Source of the DNA: Halomonas dongshanensis
Lineage (GTDB): Bacteria; Pseudomonadota; Gammaproteobacteria; Pseudomonadales; Halomonadaceae
DNA length: 64,000 nucleotides
Assembly (NCBI RefSeq): GCF_024790395.1
Contig: NZ_JAJISC010000001.1
Location: 372,001-436,000 of the forward strand
Reading direction: 5' to 3'
Shown here: in pieces, positions 14,970-23,137 of the stretch
Position numbering within the stretch: position 1 is the stretch's first letter
Layout of the letters: each line of letters begins with the position of its first letter
The notes under the pieces: generated by a model
Databases searched by the model: none
What the model was told of the DNA's origin: nothing
Seen by the model: only the letters and a program-made list of their open reading frames with translations
Position numbers and translations under genes: made by a program

Positions 14970-16295
14970 ATGAGACCTAGTTATGCCAAGCTCGTCGAGG
15001 ATGTGGCGCTGCCCTCGATGGCGCTCGTACGCCAGCATTTCGACACCGAACCGGCCACTGATCCTACGGCAGCGGTAGAGGAAGCCTTTGCTCAGGCCAA
15101 GGTCGTGAGCGAACGTATCGAGCCGGGTATGTCGGTGGCGCTTACGGTCGGAAGCCGCGGACTCGCCAGCCTGCCGGAGCTGGTGCGTGCCATCGTCATC
15201 GAGCTCAAGGCACGCGGCGCCAAGCCCTTCATCGTTCCCTCCATGGGCAGCCACGGCGGGGCGACGGCCGAGGGGCAGATCAGCGTGTTGGCGCATCTTG
15301 GCATCACCGAAGAGAGCGTTGACTGCGAGATTCGCTCGAGCATGGAAACCGTCGAGATCGGCGTGCTCGAAAACGGTATGTCGGTGCAGATCGACAAGCT
15401 CGCCTTCGAAGCCGATGGCATCGTGCTGTTCAACCGCATCAAGCCGCACAGCGCCTTTCGTTCGGACAACGAAAGCGGGCTGATCAAGATGCTCTCCATC
15501 GGGCTTGGGAAGCAGTCAGGGGCCGATAACTGCCACGCCTGGGGCTTTCACTACGTTGGCCGTTTCATCGTCGAAATGGGGCGCATGAAGCTTGAAAAGT
15601 GCCGCGTACTATTTGGCGTGGGTACCCTGGAGAACGCCTACGACGAATTGGCCCGGGTGGTGATCCTACCTCCGGAAACCATGGTCGAGGAGGAGCGCGT
15701 CTATCTAGGTCAGGCGATGCGCAACATGCCGCGCCTGCCGCTTGGTCCACTCGATGCGCCGCTGGCCTCGGGGCCTTTGGACGTATTGGTCGTCGACTAC
15801 GTGGGCAAGGAGTTTTCGGGCAGCGGTATGGACCCCAATATCACTGGCCGCCCCTCCTCTACCGCGATTAGCGGCGGGCCGGACGTGGCGCGCATCGCCG
15901 TGCTCGACGTCACCGACAAGAGCGAGGGCAACGCCAACGGCGTAGCGCGTGCCGATGTGATCACCGAGCGCCTCTTCCAGCGTTTTGATCGCGAGAAGGT
16001 CTATACCAACTCGCTCACGTCGGGCGTGCTAATTGCCGCCTCGATCCCGCTGGCGATGCCCGACGACCGCACGACCCTCCAGGCAGCCGTGAAGACCTGC
16101 GGCTCCCATACGCCTGACGCCATCGGCATTATGCGAATCCCCAATACGCTGCACCTGGAGTACCTCTACGTCTCCGAAGCGCTTTTACCCGAAGTGCGTA
16201 AGCGTCCCGGCATCGAGGTCATCCACGAGCCGCGTCCCATGCGCTTCGACGCTGAGGGCCAACTGCTCGATCACTGGCCGGAGCACGAGCACTAA
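14970..16295 (+). CDS. LarA-family (DUF2088) probable nickel-pincer-dependent racemase/epimerase
   Basis: A 441-residue homologue of lactate racemase LarA, the family that uses the nickel-pincer nucleotide to invert 2-hydroxy acids by hydride transfer. Visible family features are SRG at residues 62-64, PSMGSHGGAT at 90-99 (His95 in the position of a LarA active-site histidine), and NRIKPH followed by SGLIKMLSIG at 155-178. In LarA a histidine and, about ten residues on, an SGGRKSI lysine occupy this stretch; the lysine carries the cofactor as a thioamide. Here His160 and Lys173 are the likely counterparts. GAGGAGG precedes the ATG. It is the last gene of the tctBCA operon, and larC, larB and larE lie 5 kb away. 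The substrate is probably the acid imported by TctABC. It is not lactate racemase itself. Confidence 0.82.
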   Translation: MRPSYAKLVEDVALPSMALVRQHFDTEPATDPTAAVEEAFAQAKVVSERIEPGMSVALTVGSRGLASLPELVRAIVIELKARGAKPFIVPSMGSHGGATAEGQISVLAHLGITEESVDCEIRSSMETVEIGVLENGMSVQIDKLAFEADGIVLFNRIKPHSAFRSDNESGLIKMLSIGLGKQSGADNCHAWGFHYVGRFIVEMGRMKLEKCRVLFGVGTLENAYDELARVVILPPETMVEEERVYLGQAMRNMPRLPLGPLDAPLASGPLDVLVVDYVGKEFSGSGMDPNITGRPSSTAISGGPDVARIAVLDVTDKSEGNANGVARADVITERLFQRFDREKVYTNSLTSGVLIAASIPLAMPDDRTTLQAAVKTCGSHTPDAIGIMRIPNTLHLEYLYVSEALLPEVRKRPGIEVIHEPRPMRFDAEGQLLDHWPEHEH

Positions 16296-16330
16296 GGTAA
16301 AAGAGCGAGACGTCATCGTTCGATAACAAA

Positions 16331-16367
16331 ACACCGCCCCCGCCAGAAGCTCTGGCGGGGGCGGTGT
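16331..16367. terminator. Bidirectional terminator between the tct operon and the sugar-acid operon
   Basis: A 17-bp stem (ACACCGCCCCCGCCAGA / TCTGGCGGGGGCGGTGT) with a 3-nt loop, flanked by AACAAA on one side and CGTTT on the other, separates the two convergent operons. Confidence 0.85.
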
Positions 16368-16426
16368 CGTTTCAAGCATGACTCACCGAAGCACTACTCA
16401 CTGAATAAGGCGAGTACCGTTCAGGC

Positions 16427-17371
16427 TTAGGCCTTGACCGGGTGCTTGGGGGCGTCGCCGCGTAAAACGGCGAGGACGTCTTCTACGCAGGTGGTGCTGA
16501 GCGTGGTCAGGGCGTTCTCGGTATAGCCTGCGATATGGGCGCTGACGATTACGTTATCCAGGGCGTAGAGCGGGCTTTCGGTCAGCGGCTCCTGCTCGAA
16601 GGCGTCGATGGCCGCACCGGCTAGGCGTTTGGCGTTAAGAGCGTCGAACAGAGCGCTTTCATCGACGATGCCACCGCGAGCGGCGTTGATCAGCATGGCC
16701 GTCGGTTTCATCATCGCCAGCCGCTCGGCGTTGATCAGGTGGTGGGTCTGCTCGGAGAGCCCAACGTGCAGGGTGACGAAGTCCGCTTCCCGGCACAGGG
16801 TATCGAGATCGACCAGCTCCACGCCGAGAGCCGCCACCGCTTCGGGCTTGGCGAAGGGGTCATAAGCCATCACGCGCATCTCGAAGCCCGAGGCGCGCTT
16901 GGCGACCGCTTGGCCGATGCTGCCGATGCCGACGATGCCCAGCGTCATGCTATGAACGTCGCGGCCGAAGCAGCGCGGCCACTCACCGGCGCGGGTAGCC
17001 GCGTCGACGCGCGGCAGGTCGCGGGCGAGCGAGAGCAGCAGGGCGAAGGTGAAGTCGGCAACGGCGTGGCGGTTGGCGGCCGGTACGTTGGTCACGCGAA
17101 CGCCATGGCGCTCGGCGGCAGCAAGGTCGATGTTGTCGACGCCGACACCGTGCTTGGTCACTACCTTGAGGTTCGGCAGTGCGCTGAACACGGCCTCGGT
17201 CATGGGGTTGAAGGCGACGATGGCGCCGTCGGCATCGGCAGCGCGGGCGATGAAGTCCGCCTCGCTGATGTCGGCGGGCAGGCTTTCGATGGTCGCGCCC
17301 GCCGCTTCGAGCAAATCGAAAGGCTGCGTCGAGTACTTGGCGAAGGAGGGGGAGGTGCAGACGATTTTCAC
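16427..17371 (-). CDS. NAD-dependent D-2-hydroxyacid dehydrogenase
   Basis: A 314-residue member of the SerA/glyoxylate-reductase family that interconverts a D-2-hydroxy acid and a 2-oxo acid with NAD(P). The Rossmann motif is GIVGIGSIG near residues 147-155. The catalytic residues are Arg in NAARGGIVDE, Glu in DAFEQEPL and His in SAHIAGYT. The start is GTG at 17371 with AAGGAG upstream. It begins 9 bp after the 3-hydroxyisobutyrate-dehydrogenase-like gene and is the last gene of a leftward operon with the PdxA2-like enzyme, the DUF1537 kinase and the DapA-like lyase. It may oxidise the epimer made by the LarA-family enzyme or recycle a 2-oxo intermediate. Confidence 0.88.
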   Translation of the reverse strand: MKIVCTSPSFAKYSTQPFDLLEAAGATIESLPADISEADFIARAADADGAIVAFNPMTEAVFSALPNLKVVTKHGVGVDNIDLAAAERHGVRVTNVPAANRHAVADFTFALLLSLARDLPRVDAATRAGEWPRCFGRDVHSMTLGIVGIGSIGQAVAKRASGFEMRVMAYDPFAKPEAVAALGVELVDLDTLCREADFVTLHVGLSEQTHHLINAERLAMMKPTAMLINAARGGIVDESALFDALNAKRLAGAAIDAFEQEPLTESPLYALDNVIVSAHIAGYTENALTTLSTTCVEDVLAVLRGDAPKHPVKA

Positions 17372-17380
17372 ACTAACTCC

Positions 17381-18277
17381 TTAGAACAGACTGAGCTGGT
17401 GACGGCTGGCAACGATATCCGAAAGCTCGGGGACGAACTTGTCGCCGTCGCCTTGTGCCAGGGCGCTGGCGTAAAGATCGCTCACCGCGTGGGCAACGTC
17501 GGCTTTTACCTCCAGGGCATCGGCAAGTGCGGCCACGTAGCGGATGTCCTTACCGGCGTTTGCCAGGGTGAAGCGGTGGGCGTTGCGGTCGCGCTCCAGT
17601 ACGTACTGGAAGAAGGTCTGGTAGAAGCCGCTGTCCATGCGCGAGCCACGAATGACGCTGTCGAAGACCTGCGGCGAGATACCCGCCTTGGCACCGATGG
17701 TCAGCGCTTCGGAGAATACCGCCCCGTAGCTCATGGCCAGGAACTGGTTAAGAAGCTTCATGGTGTGGCCGGTGCCGACGCCGCCGCAGTGCAGAATCTT
17801 GCCTGCCCAGGCGTCGAGTACCGGGCGCAGACGGGCCAGCGTCTCGTCGTCGCTGCCGACGATGGCCTGCAGTTGGCCAGATTCGGCTTGGGTCGGGGTG
17901 CCGCCGAGGGCAGCATCGACAAGGGTGATGCCCTCGCCCTTGAGCGATTCGGCCAGACGACGGGTTACGGTCGGTTGCGAAGTGGAGCAGTCGACGATGA
18001 TCAGCGCATTGTTGGCGGCGACGGCACCGGCCCGTAGGCCATCAGCAGCGTCGATGACCGCTTCCACGTGCTCGGAGGTGGGCACGCAGAGGAAAACGAT
18101 GCTGCAGTCACGGCCAAGCTCGGCGGCGTTTTGTCCGCTCTCGGCGCCTTTGGCGACGAGGGCGTCAACCGCAGCGGGATTGGGATCGAATACTTTAAGG
18201 GAGTAGTTGGCGCCCAGGATGTTGGCTGCCATGTAGCCGCCCATCAACCCGAGTCCGATAAAACCGATGCGTTCCAT
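17381..18277 (-). CDS. 3-hydroxyisobutyrate dehydrogenase-family oxidoreductase (LtnD/GarR-like)
   Basis: A 298-residue beta-hydroxyacid dehydrogenase. The N-terminal dinucleotide motif is GFIGLGLMGGYMAANI (residues 5-20), the substrate loop is DCSTSQPTVTRRLA near 119-132, and the catalytic lysine lies in GTGHTMKLLNQ near 167-177. In four-carbon acid-sugar pathways this family includes L-threonate dehydrogenase (LtnD) and D-erythronate dehydrogenase-type enzymes, which oxidise the acid before kinase and PdxA2-like steps. Presence of a DUF1537 kinase and a PdxA2 homologue in the same operon supports such a role. Tartronate semialdehyde reductase is the main alternative. TAGGAGAGC precedes the ATG. 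Confidence 0.85.
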   Translation of the reverse strand: MERIGFIGLGLMGGYMAANILGANYSLKVFDPNPAAVDALVAKGAESGQNAAELGRDCSIVFLCVPTSEHVEAVIDAADGLRAGAVAANNALIIVDCSTSQPTVTRRLAESLKGEGITLVDAALGGTPTQAESGQLQAIVGSDDETLARLRPVLDAWAGKILHCGGVGTGHTMKLLNQFLAMSYGAVFSEALTIGAKAGISPQVFDSVIRGSRMDSGFYQTFFQYVLERDRNAHRFTLANAGKDIRYVAALADALEVKADVAHAVSDLYASALAQGDGDKFVPELSDIVASRHQLSLF

Positions 18278-18396
18278 GGCGCTCTCCTAATGTCATGTGT
18301 GAGTGCGGTAACTATGTAGGCGTCACGTTGAGAAGTGACGCAGCGGGCGAAGGACTCACCCGCTGAGTGTTTATGCTGGCGCGGCGCGCCAAAGGC

Positions 18397-19404
18397 TCAG
18401 GCAGCGACGGTGCGGCGGCTGGCAAGCTCCACGGCTTGGTTCAGCGCTTCGATGAGGCTGCGCTCGTCGGCGATGCCTTTGCCGGCGATGTCGAAGGCGG
18501 TACCGTGATCCACCGAGGTGCGCACCACCGGCAGGCCAACGGTGACGTTGACGCCCGCTTCCAGGCCCATCACTTTCACTGGGCCGTGGCCCTGATCGTG
18601 GTACATGGCGACGACACAGTCGAAATCGCCGCGCCCGGCGCGGAAGAACAGCGTATCGGCGGGCAGCGGCCCTTCGACGTCCCAGCCGCGCTGGCGCAGT
18701 TCGTTGATGGCGGGCACGATCTTCTCGTCCTCTTCCCCGTAGCCGAACAGGCCGTTCTCACCGGCGTGCGGGTTGATGCCACAAACGGCGATGCGCGGGT
18801 TGTCGTTACCGGCGCGCGCCAGCGTCTCATGAGCGCGCTCGATGGTGCGCGTCACCAAGCCTGGGTTGATGCGAGCGATGGCGTCGATGATGCCAACGTG
18901 AGTGGTGACGTGGATCACCTTCATCTTCGGCGTCACCAGCATCATCGAGACTTCTTCGGTGCCGGTCAGATGAGCGAGCAGCTCCGTGTGGCCGGGGAAG
19001 ATGTGCCCACCGGCGTGTAAGGCTTCCTTGTTCAGCGGGGCCGTGCAGATGGCGTCGAGTTCGCCCGCTTCGATCAGCTCCACCGTCTTGGCGATGTAGC
19101 GATACGCCGCATCACCAGCAACGCTCGATACCTTGCCCCAGGGTAGGTCGTCGGGAATCAATCCTAAGTCGATGCACTCGATTTGGCCACGCTTGAAGTG
19201 AGCGTCGGCAGGAGAGTCGACGGTATGCAGTTCCAGGGTCGAGCCGACGATCTCCATGGCCTTGCGCAGGCGACCGGCATCGCCAATGACGAGCGGACGA
19301 CAAACGTCGTGAACGTCGTCGTGAGCCAGCGCCCTGACGATGACTTCAGGACCGATGCCAGCGGCATCGCCCATGGTAATACCGATAACGGGACGGTCGC
19401 TCAT
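18397..19404 (-). CDS. pdxA2: PdxA2-like 4-phospho-threonate/erythronate dehydrogenase
   Basis: A 335-residue homologue of 4-hydroxythreonine-4-phosphate dehydrogenase. Metal-binding histidines are seen in FPGHTELLAHL, ThxGIID (VTTHVGIIDA) and MYHDQGHGPVK, along with the NPHAGENGLFG loop. In biosynthetic loci pdxA lies beside surA/ksgA. Here it lies 21 bp after a DUF1537 kinase, the arrangement known for catabolic PdxA2, which oxidises and decarboxylates D-threonate-4-phosphate or D-erythronate-4-phosphate to dihydroxyacetone phosphate. GAGGG precedes the ATG. A 119-bp gap separates it from the next gene, the largest in the operon. Confidence 0.85.
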   Translation of the reverse strand: MSDRPVIGITMGDAAGIGPEVIVRALAHDDVHDVCRPLVIGDAGRLRKAMEIVGSTLELHTVDSPADAHFKRGQIECIDLGLIPDDLPWGKVSSVAGDAAYRYIAKTVELIEAGELDAICTAPLNKEALHAGGHIFPGHTELLAHLTGTEEVSMMLVTPKMKVIHVTTHVGIIDAIARINPGLVTRTIERAHETLARAGNDNPRIAVCGINPHAGENGLFGYGEEDEKIVPAINELRQRGWDVEGPLPADTLFFRAGRGDFDCVVAMYHDQGHGPVKVMGLEAGVNVTVGLPVVRTSVDHGTAFDIAGKGIADERSLIEALNQAVELASRRTVAA

Positions 19405-19425
19405 GAAAATTCCCTCTAGTTAGAA

Positions 19426-20664
19426 TCAGTGGTCACGCGCTTGGCTGTGCCAGACGCGTTGAAAAGCGGTGTGGTCGCCGAACCCGCCAGCCTTGGTGAT
19501 GACCTCGAGCGGCCCATGGGCGGTGGCGGCAGTCAGCCGCGCCATGCCGGTGTCGGGCGCATCGATCAAGCTGAGTTCGGTCACGTTGGCGGCGACGAGC
19601 AGGGCGCGCGCGGTGGCGCCGCCGGTGGCGATCAAGCGCTCGACGTTACCCAGTCGCGGGGCCAATAGCTGGGCGAGCGCTAGGCTTAGCGCCGGGCCCT
19701 CGGCGGCGTTGCGGTCGTCGCGCTGGCAAAGGCGCACCATGACGTCGCGCTTGGCCGCCAGCGCATCGTCGAGACGAGCCTCGAGTGCGCGCAGGATGCT
19801 GGGCGGCGCATCGGGGCGAAGGTCGGCGGCGTCGATGTCGATGAGCGCCAGCGTCTCGACGCTTTCCAGCAGGGTGTCCGCCTGGCGATGCGAAACGGCG
19901 CTCATGCTGCCGATGACGATCAGGGTATGCGGCGTCGCGCTGGGCTTGGCGCTCACCACGCCTTTACCCGCAAGCCCGAGGGCGGCGGGTAGATGCTCAC
20001 CCAGGCCCGCTGAGCCAACCCAAAAAACGTCTTCGAGCTTGGCGCTGAGCGCGGCCAACCGGGCGAGATCGTCATCGCGTTCGGCGTCGCAAACCAGCGC
20101 CTGGATGCCGTTTTGCTGATGAGCATGGAGCACGGCCAGCACGCGTGCATCGTCGTCGCGCAGCGTGGCGAGATCCAGCTGCGCGGTCTTCAAGGCGCTA
20201 GCTTCAAGCATTTCGACCAGATCGGCCCGCCCGCGAATGCCCTCGTTGGTCCACACCTCGGTCTCTTCGACCGGCGTGCCGTTGAGATACTGACGCCCGC
20301 CCAGCGTCGTGCGGCCGGTGGCCGGGTAGGCGGGCGCGACGATGGCCATGCCCGCCGCCGTGAGACTGGCGATTTCGGCGGCGACGTTGCCGCGCAGGGT
20401 CGAATCCACTTTCTTGAACAGAAAGCGGAAACGCCCCTGCCAGTTGGCAAGGGCCTGGCGGTGGCGTGTGGCGGCCTCGGCGCGGTCACAGCCGCGCGAG
20501 TCCAGATCGATGGCGACGGCCTCGGCCCCTTCGGCCCCCGCCGTGCCCAGCACGACGGCGGTCGCAAGCCCTGCACGGGTGCAGCCGACGGCAGAGTCGG
20601 CCGTACCCGTTAGGTCATCGGCAATGATCAGCAGCTGTGCCAGGGGCGAATCAACGCTCGACAC
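19426..20664 (-). CDS. Four-carbon acid sugar kinase (DUF1537 family)
   Basis: A 412-residue ATP-dependent kinase of the DUF1537 family (DtnK, DenK, LtnK, OtnK). The N-terminal substrate domain starts with LIIADDLTGTADSAVGC, including the conserved DDxTG motif. The C-terminal nucleotide domain has LIATGGATARALL and ends with the characteristic AGGFGDHTAF. Members phosphorylate D-threonate, D-erythronate or 2-oxo-tetronates at O4. Pairing with PdxA2 favours D-threonate or D-erythronate kinase. The start is GTG at 20664, overlapping the DapA-like gene by 14 bp, so translation is coupled. Confidence 0.88.
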   Translation of the reverse strand: MSSVDSPLAQLLIIADDLTGTADSAVGCTRAGLATAVVLGTAGAEGAEAVAIDLDSRGCDRAEAATRHRQALANWQGRFRFLFKKVDSTLRGNVAAEIASLTAAGMAIVAPAYPATGRTTLGGRQYLNGTPVEETEVWTNEGIRGRADLVEMLEASALKTAQLDLATLRDDDARVLAVLHAHQQNGIQALVCDAERDDDLARLAALSAKLEDVFWVGSAGLGEHLPAALGLAGKGVVSAKPSATPHTLIVIGSMSAVSHRQADTLLESVETLALIDIDAADLRPDAPPSILRALEARLDDALAAKRDVMVRLCQRDDRNAAEGPALSLALAQLLAPRLGNVERLIATGGATARALLVAANVTELSLIDAPDTGMARLTAATAHGPLEVITKAGGFGDHTAFQRVWHSQARDH

Positions 20665-21544
20665 GGTCGTAGACCTTCAGCGCCTGCTTGAGCTTCTCAA
20701 GGGCCTCGGGCGTGAGCGCTTGAACCGGCGAACGCGCGGGGCCAGCGGGCATGCCGAGCAGGGTCGCAGCGGTCTTGAGTACGCTTGGCATGGTGCCGAG
20801 GGCAAAGGCGTTACGCAGCGGGCGCAGCTTCTCTTGGGCTTCGCGTGCGGTTTCGAAATCGCCCGCTTTCCAGGCGTTCCAGATGGTCATGACCACGTCC
20901 GGTACGGCGTTGGTGGTCGCCGCCACGGCACCGTCGCCACCGGCCATCAGCGTCCACAGGATCATCGAGTCGGTGCCGGTGAATACGGCGAAGTCGTCAC
21001 GACGCAGACGAATCAGCTGTACCAGACGGTCGAAGTCGCCGCCGCTGTCCTTGATCGCGCGGATGTTGGGGATCTCGGAGAGCTTGGCGACGCTATCGAT
21101 GGTCAGCGTTACGCCTGCTTTGGCCGGGATGGTGTAGAGCAGAATCGGCAGCGTCGTGGCTTCGGCGATGCGCTGGTAGTGCAGGATCAGCTCGGCTTGG
21201 GTGGCACCGTTGAAGTAGGGGGTGATGATCGACAAGCCATCGACGCCCACTTCTTCCATGCGACGGTTGAGCTCGATGACGCTGCGCGTGGTGTAACCAC
21301 CGGTACCGGCGTAGACGGGGACGCGGCCAGCGGCTTGATCCTTGACGATGGTCGCCACGCGCACTTTCTCGTCATCGGTCAGCGAGAAGAATTCACCGTT
21401 GGTGCCCAGAGCGAAGAGGCCATGCACGCCTTTCTTGATCAACGTCTCCGTGAGCTCGCGCAGCCCCTGCTCGTCGATCTCTTCGTGCTCGTCCAGGGGG
21501 GTGATTAGCGCGGGTACGATGCCACGGAATTCGAAATTGCTCAT
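20651..21544 (-). CDS. DapA/NanA-family lyase (Class I aldolase fold)
   Basis: A 297-residue dihydrodipicolinate synthase-family protein. The N-terminal block is GIVPALITPLDEHEEID, the catalytic tyrosine is in LLYTIPAKAG near residues 132-141 and the Schiff-base lysine in IRAIKDSGGD near 159-168. The biosynthetic GTTGE motif is replaced by ALGTNGEF, a form common in catabolic members that cleave or dehydrate 2-keto-3-deoxy sugar acids. It is the first gene of the leftward operon, with GGAGG before the ATG and candidate DeoR sites upstream. It could cleave a 2-keto-3-deoxy acid made from a longer aldonate; the reaction is not determined. Confidence 0.85.
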   Translation of the reverse strand: MSNFEFRGIVPALITPLDEHEEIDEQGLRELTETLIKKGVHGLFALGTNGEFFSLTDDEKVRVATIVKDQAAGRVPVYAGTGGYTTRSVIELNRRMEEVGVDGLSIITPYFNGATQAELILHYQRIAEATTLPILLYTIPAKAGVTLTIDSVAKLSEIPNIRAIKDSGGDFDRLVQLIRLRRDDFAVFTGTDSMILWTLMAGGDGAVAATTNAVPDVVMTIWNAWKAGDFETAREAQEKLRPLRNAFALGTMPSVLKTAATLLGMPAGPARSPVQALTPEALEKLKQALKVYDRVER

Positions 21545-21568
21545 GCGGGCCTCCAGAAAGGCGGTGAA

Positions 21569-21583
21569 TGATCGGTTTGATGA
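21569..21583. promoter_or_regulatory. Candidate DeoR operator (site E)
   Basis: TGATCGGTTTGATGA lies 25 bp upstream of the DapA-like ATG. Its reverse complement agrees with the site at 21737-21751 in 13 of 15 positions. Confidence 0.45.
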
Positions 21584-21598
21584 GTATGCGCACTAAAA

Positions 21599-21613
21599 TG
21601 ATCGAATCGAGCA
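21599..21613. promoter_or_regulatory. Candidate DeoR operator (site D)
   Basis: TGATCGAATCGAGCA lies exactly 30 bp from site E, so both would be on the same helical face. It matches the GATCGAA block of the sites at 11570 and 11713. Confidence 0.45.
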
Positions 21614-21721
21614 TATTTGGCAAGCTATACCATCGTCTAGTGAGCAAAAAACGTGGATTCACCGCATCGAACCGTCGGATCGTGAGCTAAGCAGGCGTGG
21701 AGAGCGAAAAGCGCGCACGGA

Positions 21722-21763
21722 AAAGCACTGCCGAAGTGATCAAAGCGATCAATCCAGCAGTGC
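21722..21763. terminator. Hairpin after larC containing a TGATC-N5-GATCA core
   Basis: An interrupted palindrome, GCACTGC...TGATC-AAAGC-GATCA...GCAGTGC, starts 16 bp beyond the larC stop. It could end the larCBE transcript. Its inner 15 bp (21737-21751) match the candidate DeoR operator, so it may instead or also bind the regulator 193 bp upstream of the DapA-like gene. Confidence 0.5.
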
Positions 21764-21778
21764 CAAGAGCAGGATGTA

Positions 21779-23131
21779 TTAGGGCTGGCGGGTGGAGCGG
21801 GTCTGTTCCCAGGCGTTGAGAACCAGGCGTTGCACCTGGTCGATGCTGCGCCCATGGGCACGCGCTAGGCGCGCGACGTCTTCGTATTCAGCGCTCACGC
21901 GAACGAGGTGGCCATTCAGATAGCCGAGTTTGACGTTTGCGGTGCCAAGCTCGGTGGTCACCTCTTCGAAGCGGCGCACGAGGATACGGCGGCTGGCTGC
22001 AGAGCGGCGCACACCGAAGGTTGGCAGCGTCTTCAGCAAGCAGTGCTCGAGCGCATCGGCGCGTTCGGGAGTGGCGAGCACGCTGACCAGCACGCCAGGG
22101 CGCGACTTTTTCATACCGATCGGCGTATGAAAAACGTCCAGCGCGCCTTCTGCCAACAGCGTTTCTAACGCAAAGCCGAGCTGCTCGCCGGTGGTGTCGT
22201 CGAGCTGACACTCCAGGACGGTAATGTGCTCGCGGTCGGCATCTTCCTCTTCTGGCGGGGCCAGGCGCACTGCGCGCAGAACGTTGGGGTGGGCGAACTC
22301 ACGATTGCCCGCGCCGTACCCAATGGCCAGCGGTGTGCCCTGCGGCGTAGGCGTGAAACGCTCGACCAGTACCTTGAGCAGCGCCGCGCCCGTTGGGGTC
22401 GTCAGCTCGCCCTGAGCATCGAAGGAGGAGAGCGGTATGCCCTTGAGCAGTTCCAGGGTGGCCGGCGCGGGGATGGGGAAGTTGCCGTGGGCCATGTCAA
22501 CGACACCATGGCCGACCGGCACGGGCGTCGCCGTGATGGTATCGATATCCAACGCTTCCAGCGCCAGGCAGACACCGATGATATCGATGATCGAGTCCAT
22601 CGCCCCCACTTCGTGCAGATGGACTGCTTGCGGCGGCAGATCGTGGATGCGGCCTTCGGCCTCGGCGATGGCGCTAAAGATGGCCGTGGCGCGCTGCTTC
22701 ACACGGGGGGGGAGATGGGAGGCGGCGAGCATGGCGAGAATGTCGCCTGCCAGGCGCTGCGGGTGCCCATGGTCATGGCCGTGTGAGTGATCGTGCGAGT
22801 GGCTGTGTGCATGGTCATGTGAGTGGTCATGCGAATGGCCATGCGAATGGCTGTGCGAATGCGTGTGCGAGTGCTCATGCGTTGTGTGGTACTGCGCCAA
22901 GCCCTCGGGAGCGGGTTCGGGCGCCTGTGCCAGCGTGATGTTGAGCAGGCGCGCGCGAATGGCGCAGCGCATCACGTTCTGAGTGGAGAGCGAGAAGTCG
23001 TCCAGCGGAAGTTTGCGCAGCTCCGCGCTGATGGCGTCGAGGTCGGCGCCGAGGTCTACCAGCGCGGCGAGCAGCATGTCGCCAGCAATGCCAAAGGTGC
23101 AGTCGATGTGAAGCGTCGGCGTCACGGGCAT
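21779..23131 (-). CDS. larC: LarC, nickel insertion protein of nickel-pincer cofactor synthesis
   Basis: A 450-residue LarC homologue, the CTP-dependent cyclometallase that inserts nickel into the thiolated pincer nucleotide. The N-terminal domain begins HIDCTFGIAGDMLLAALVDLG (HxDxxxGxxGDM signature) and continues with HLHEVGAMDSIIDIIG near residues 167-182. The C-terminal domain contains QLDDTTGEQLGFALETL and IGMKKSRPGVLVSVL. Between them, residues 82-123 are an unusually long His/Ser/Asp/Gly-rich stretch, likely to store or deliver nickel. It is one uninterrupted frame, unlike the frameshifted larC1/larC2 of Lactobacillus plantarum. It lies 6 bp downstream of larB. Confidence 0.95.
   Translation of the reverse strand: MPVTPTLHIDCTFGIAGDMLLAALVDLGADLDAISAELRKLPLDDFSLSTQNVMRCAIRARLLNITLAQAPEPAPEGLAQYHTTHEHSHTHSHSHSHGHSHDHSHDHAHSHSHDHSHGHDHGHPQRLAGDILAMLAASHLPPRVKQRATAIFSAIAEAEGRIHDLPPQAVHLHEVGAMDSIIDIIGVCLALEALDIDTITATPVPVGHGVVDMAHGNFPIPAPATLELLKGIPLSSFDAQGELTTPTGAALLKVLVERFTPTPQGTPLAIGYGAGNREFAHPNVLRAVRLAPPEEEDADREHITVLECQLDDTTGEQLGFALETLLAEGALDVFHTPIGMKKSRPGVLVSVLATPERADALEHCLLKTLPTFGVRRSAASRRILVRRFEEVTTELGTANVKLGYLNGHLVRVSAEYEDVARLARAHGRSIDQVQRLVLNAWEQTRSTRQP
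22763..22888 (-). repeat. Degenerate hexanucleotide repeat encoding the LarC His-rich loop
   Basis: About 21 copies of a degenerate 6-bp unit on the coding strand (CAT/CAC followed by AGC, TCG, GAC or GGC type codons) encode alternating His-Ser, His-Asp and His-Gly. Such tracts vary in length between strains by slippage. It remains in frame here. Confidence 0.8.
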
Positions 23132-23137
23132 ATCCAG

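Noticed and set aside
14970-16295. Naming this gene larA (lactate racemase)
   Set aside because: The LarA-family fold and cofactor residues are supported, but the sequence is divergent and the context is sugar acids, so lactate as substrate is not supported.
16739-18037. A 432-codon plus-strand reading frame across the two dehydrogenase genes
   Set aside because: It runs antisense through two well-supported genes and their junction; its composition is that of a mirrored frame.
18397-19404. Biosynthetic PdxA for vitamin B6
   Set aside because: Context is catabolic: it is in an operon with a DUF1537 kinase and lacks the surA/ksgA neighbourhood of biosynthetic pdxA.
20342-21508. A 388-codon plus-strand reading frame
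   Set aside because: Antisense to the DUF1537 kinase and DapA-like genes, both with clear catalytic motifs.
22763-22888. Repeated short units that could suggest a CRISPR array or satellite
   Set aside because: The units are 6 bp, degenerate, with no spacers, and encode the His-rich loop of LarC in frame.
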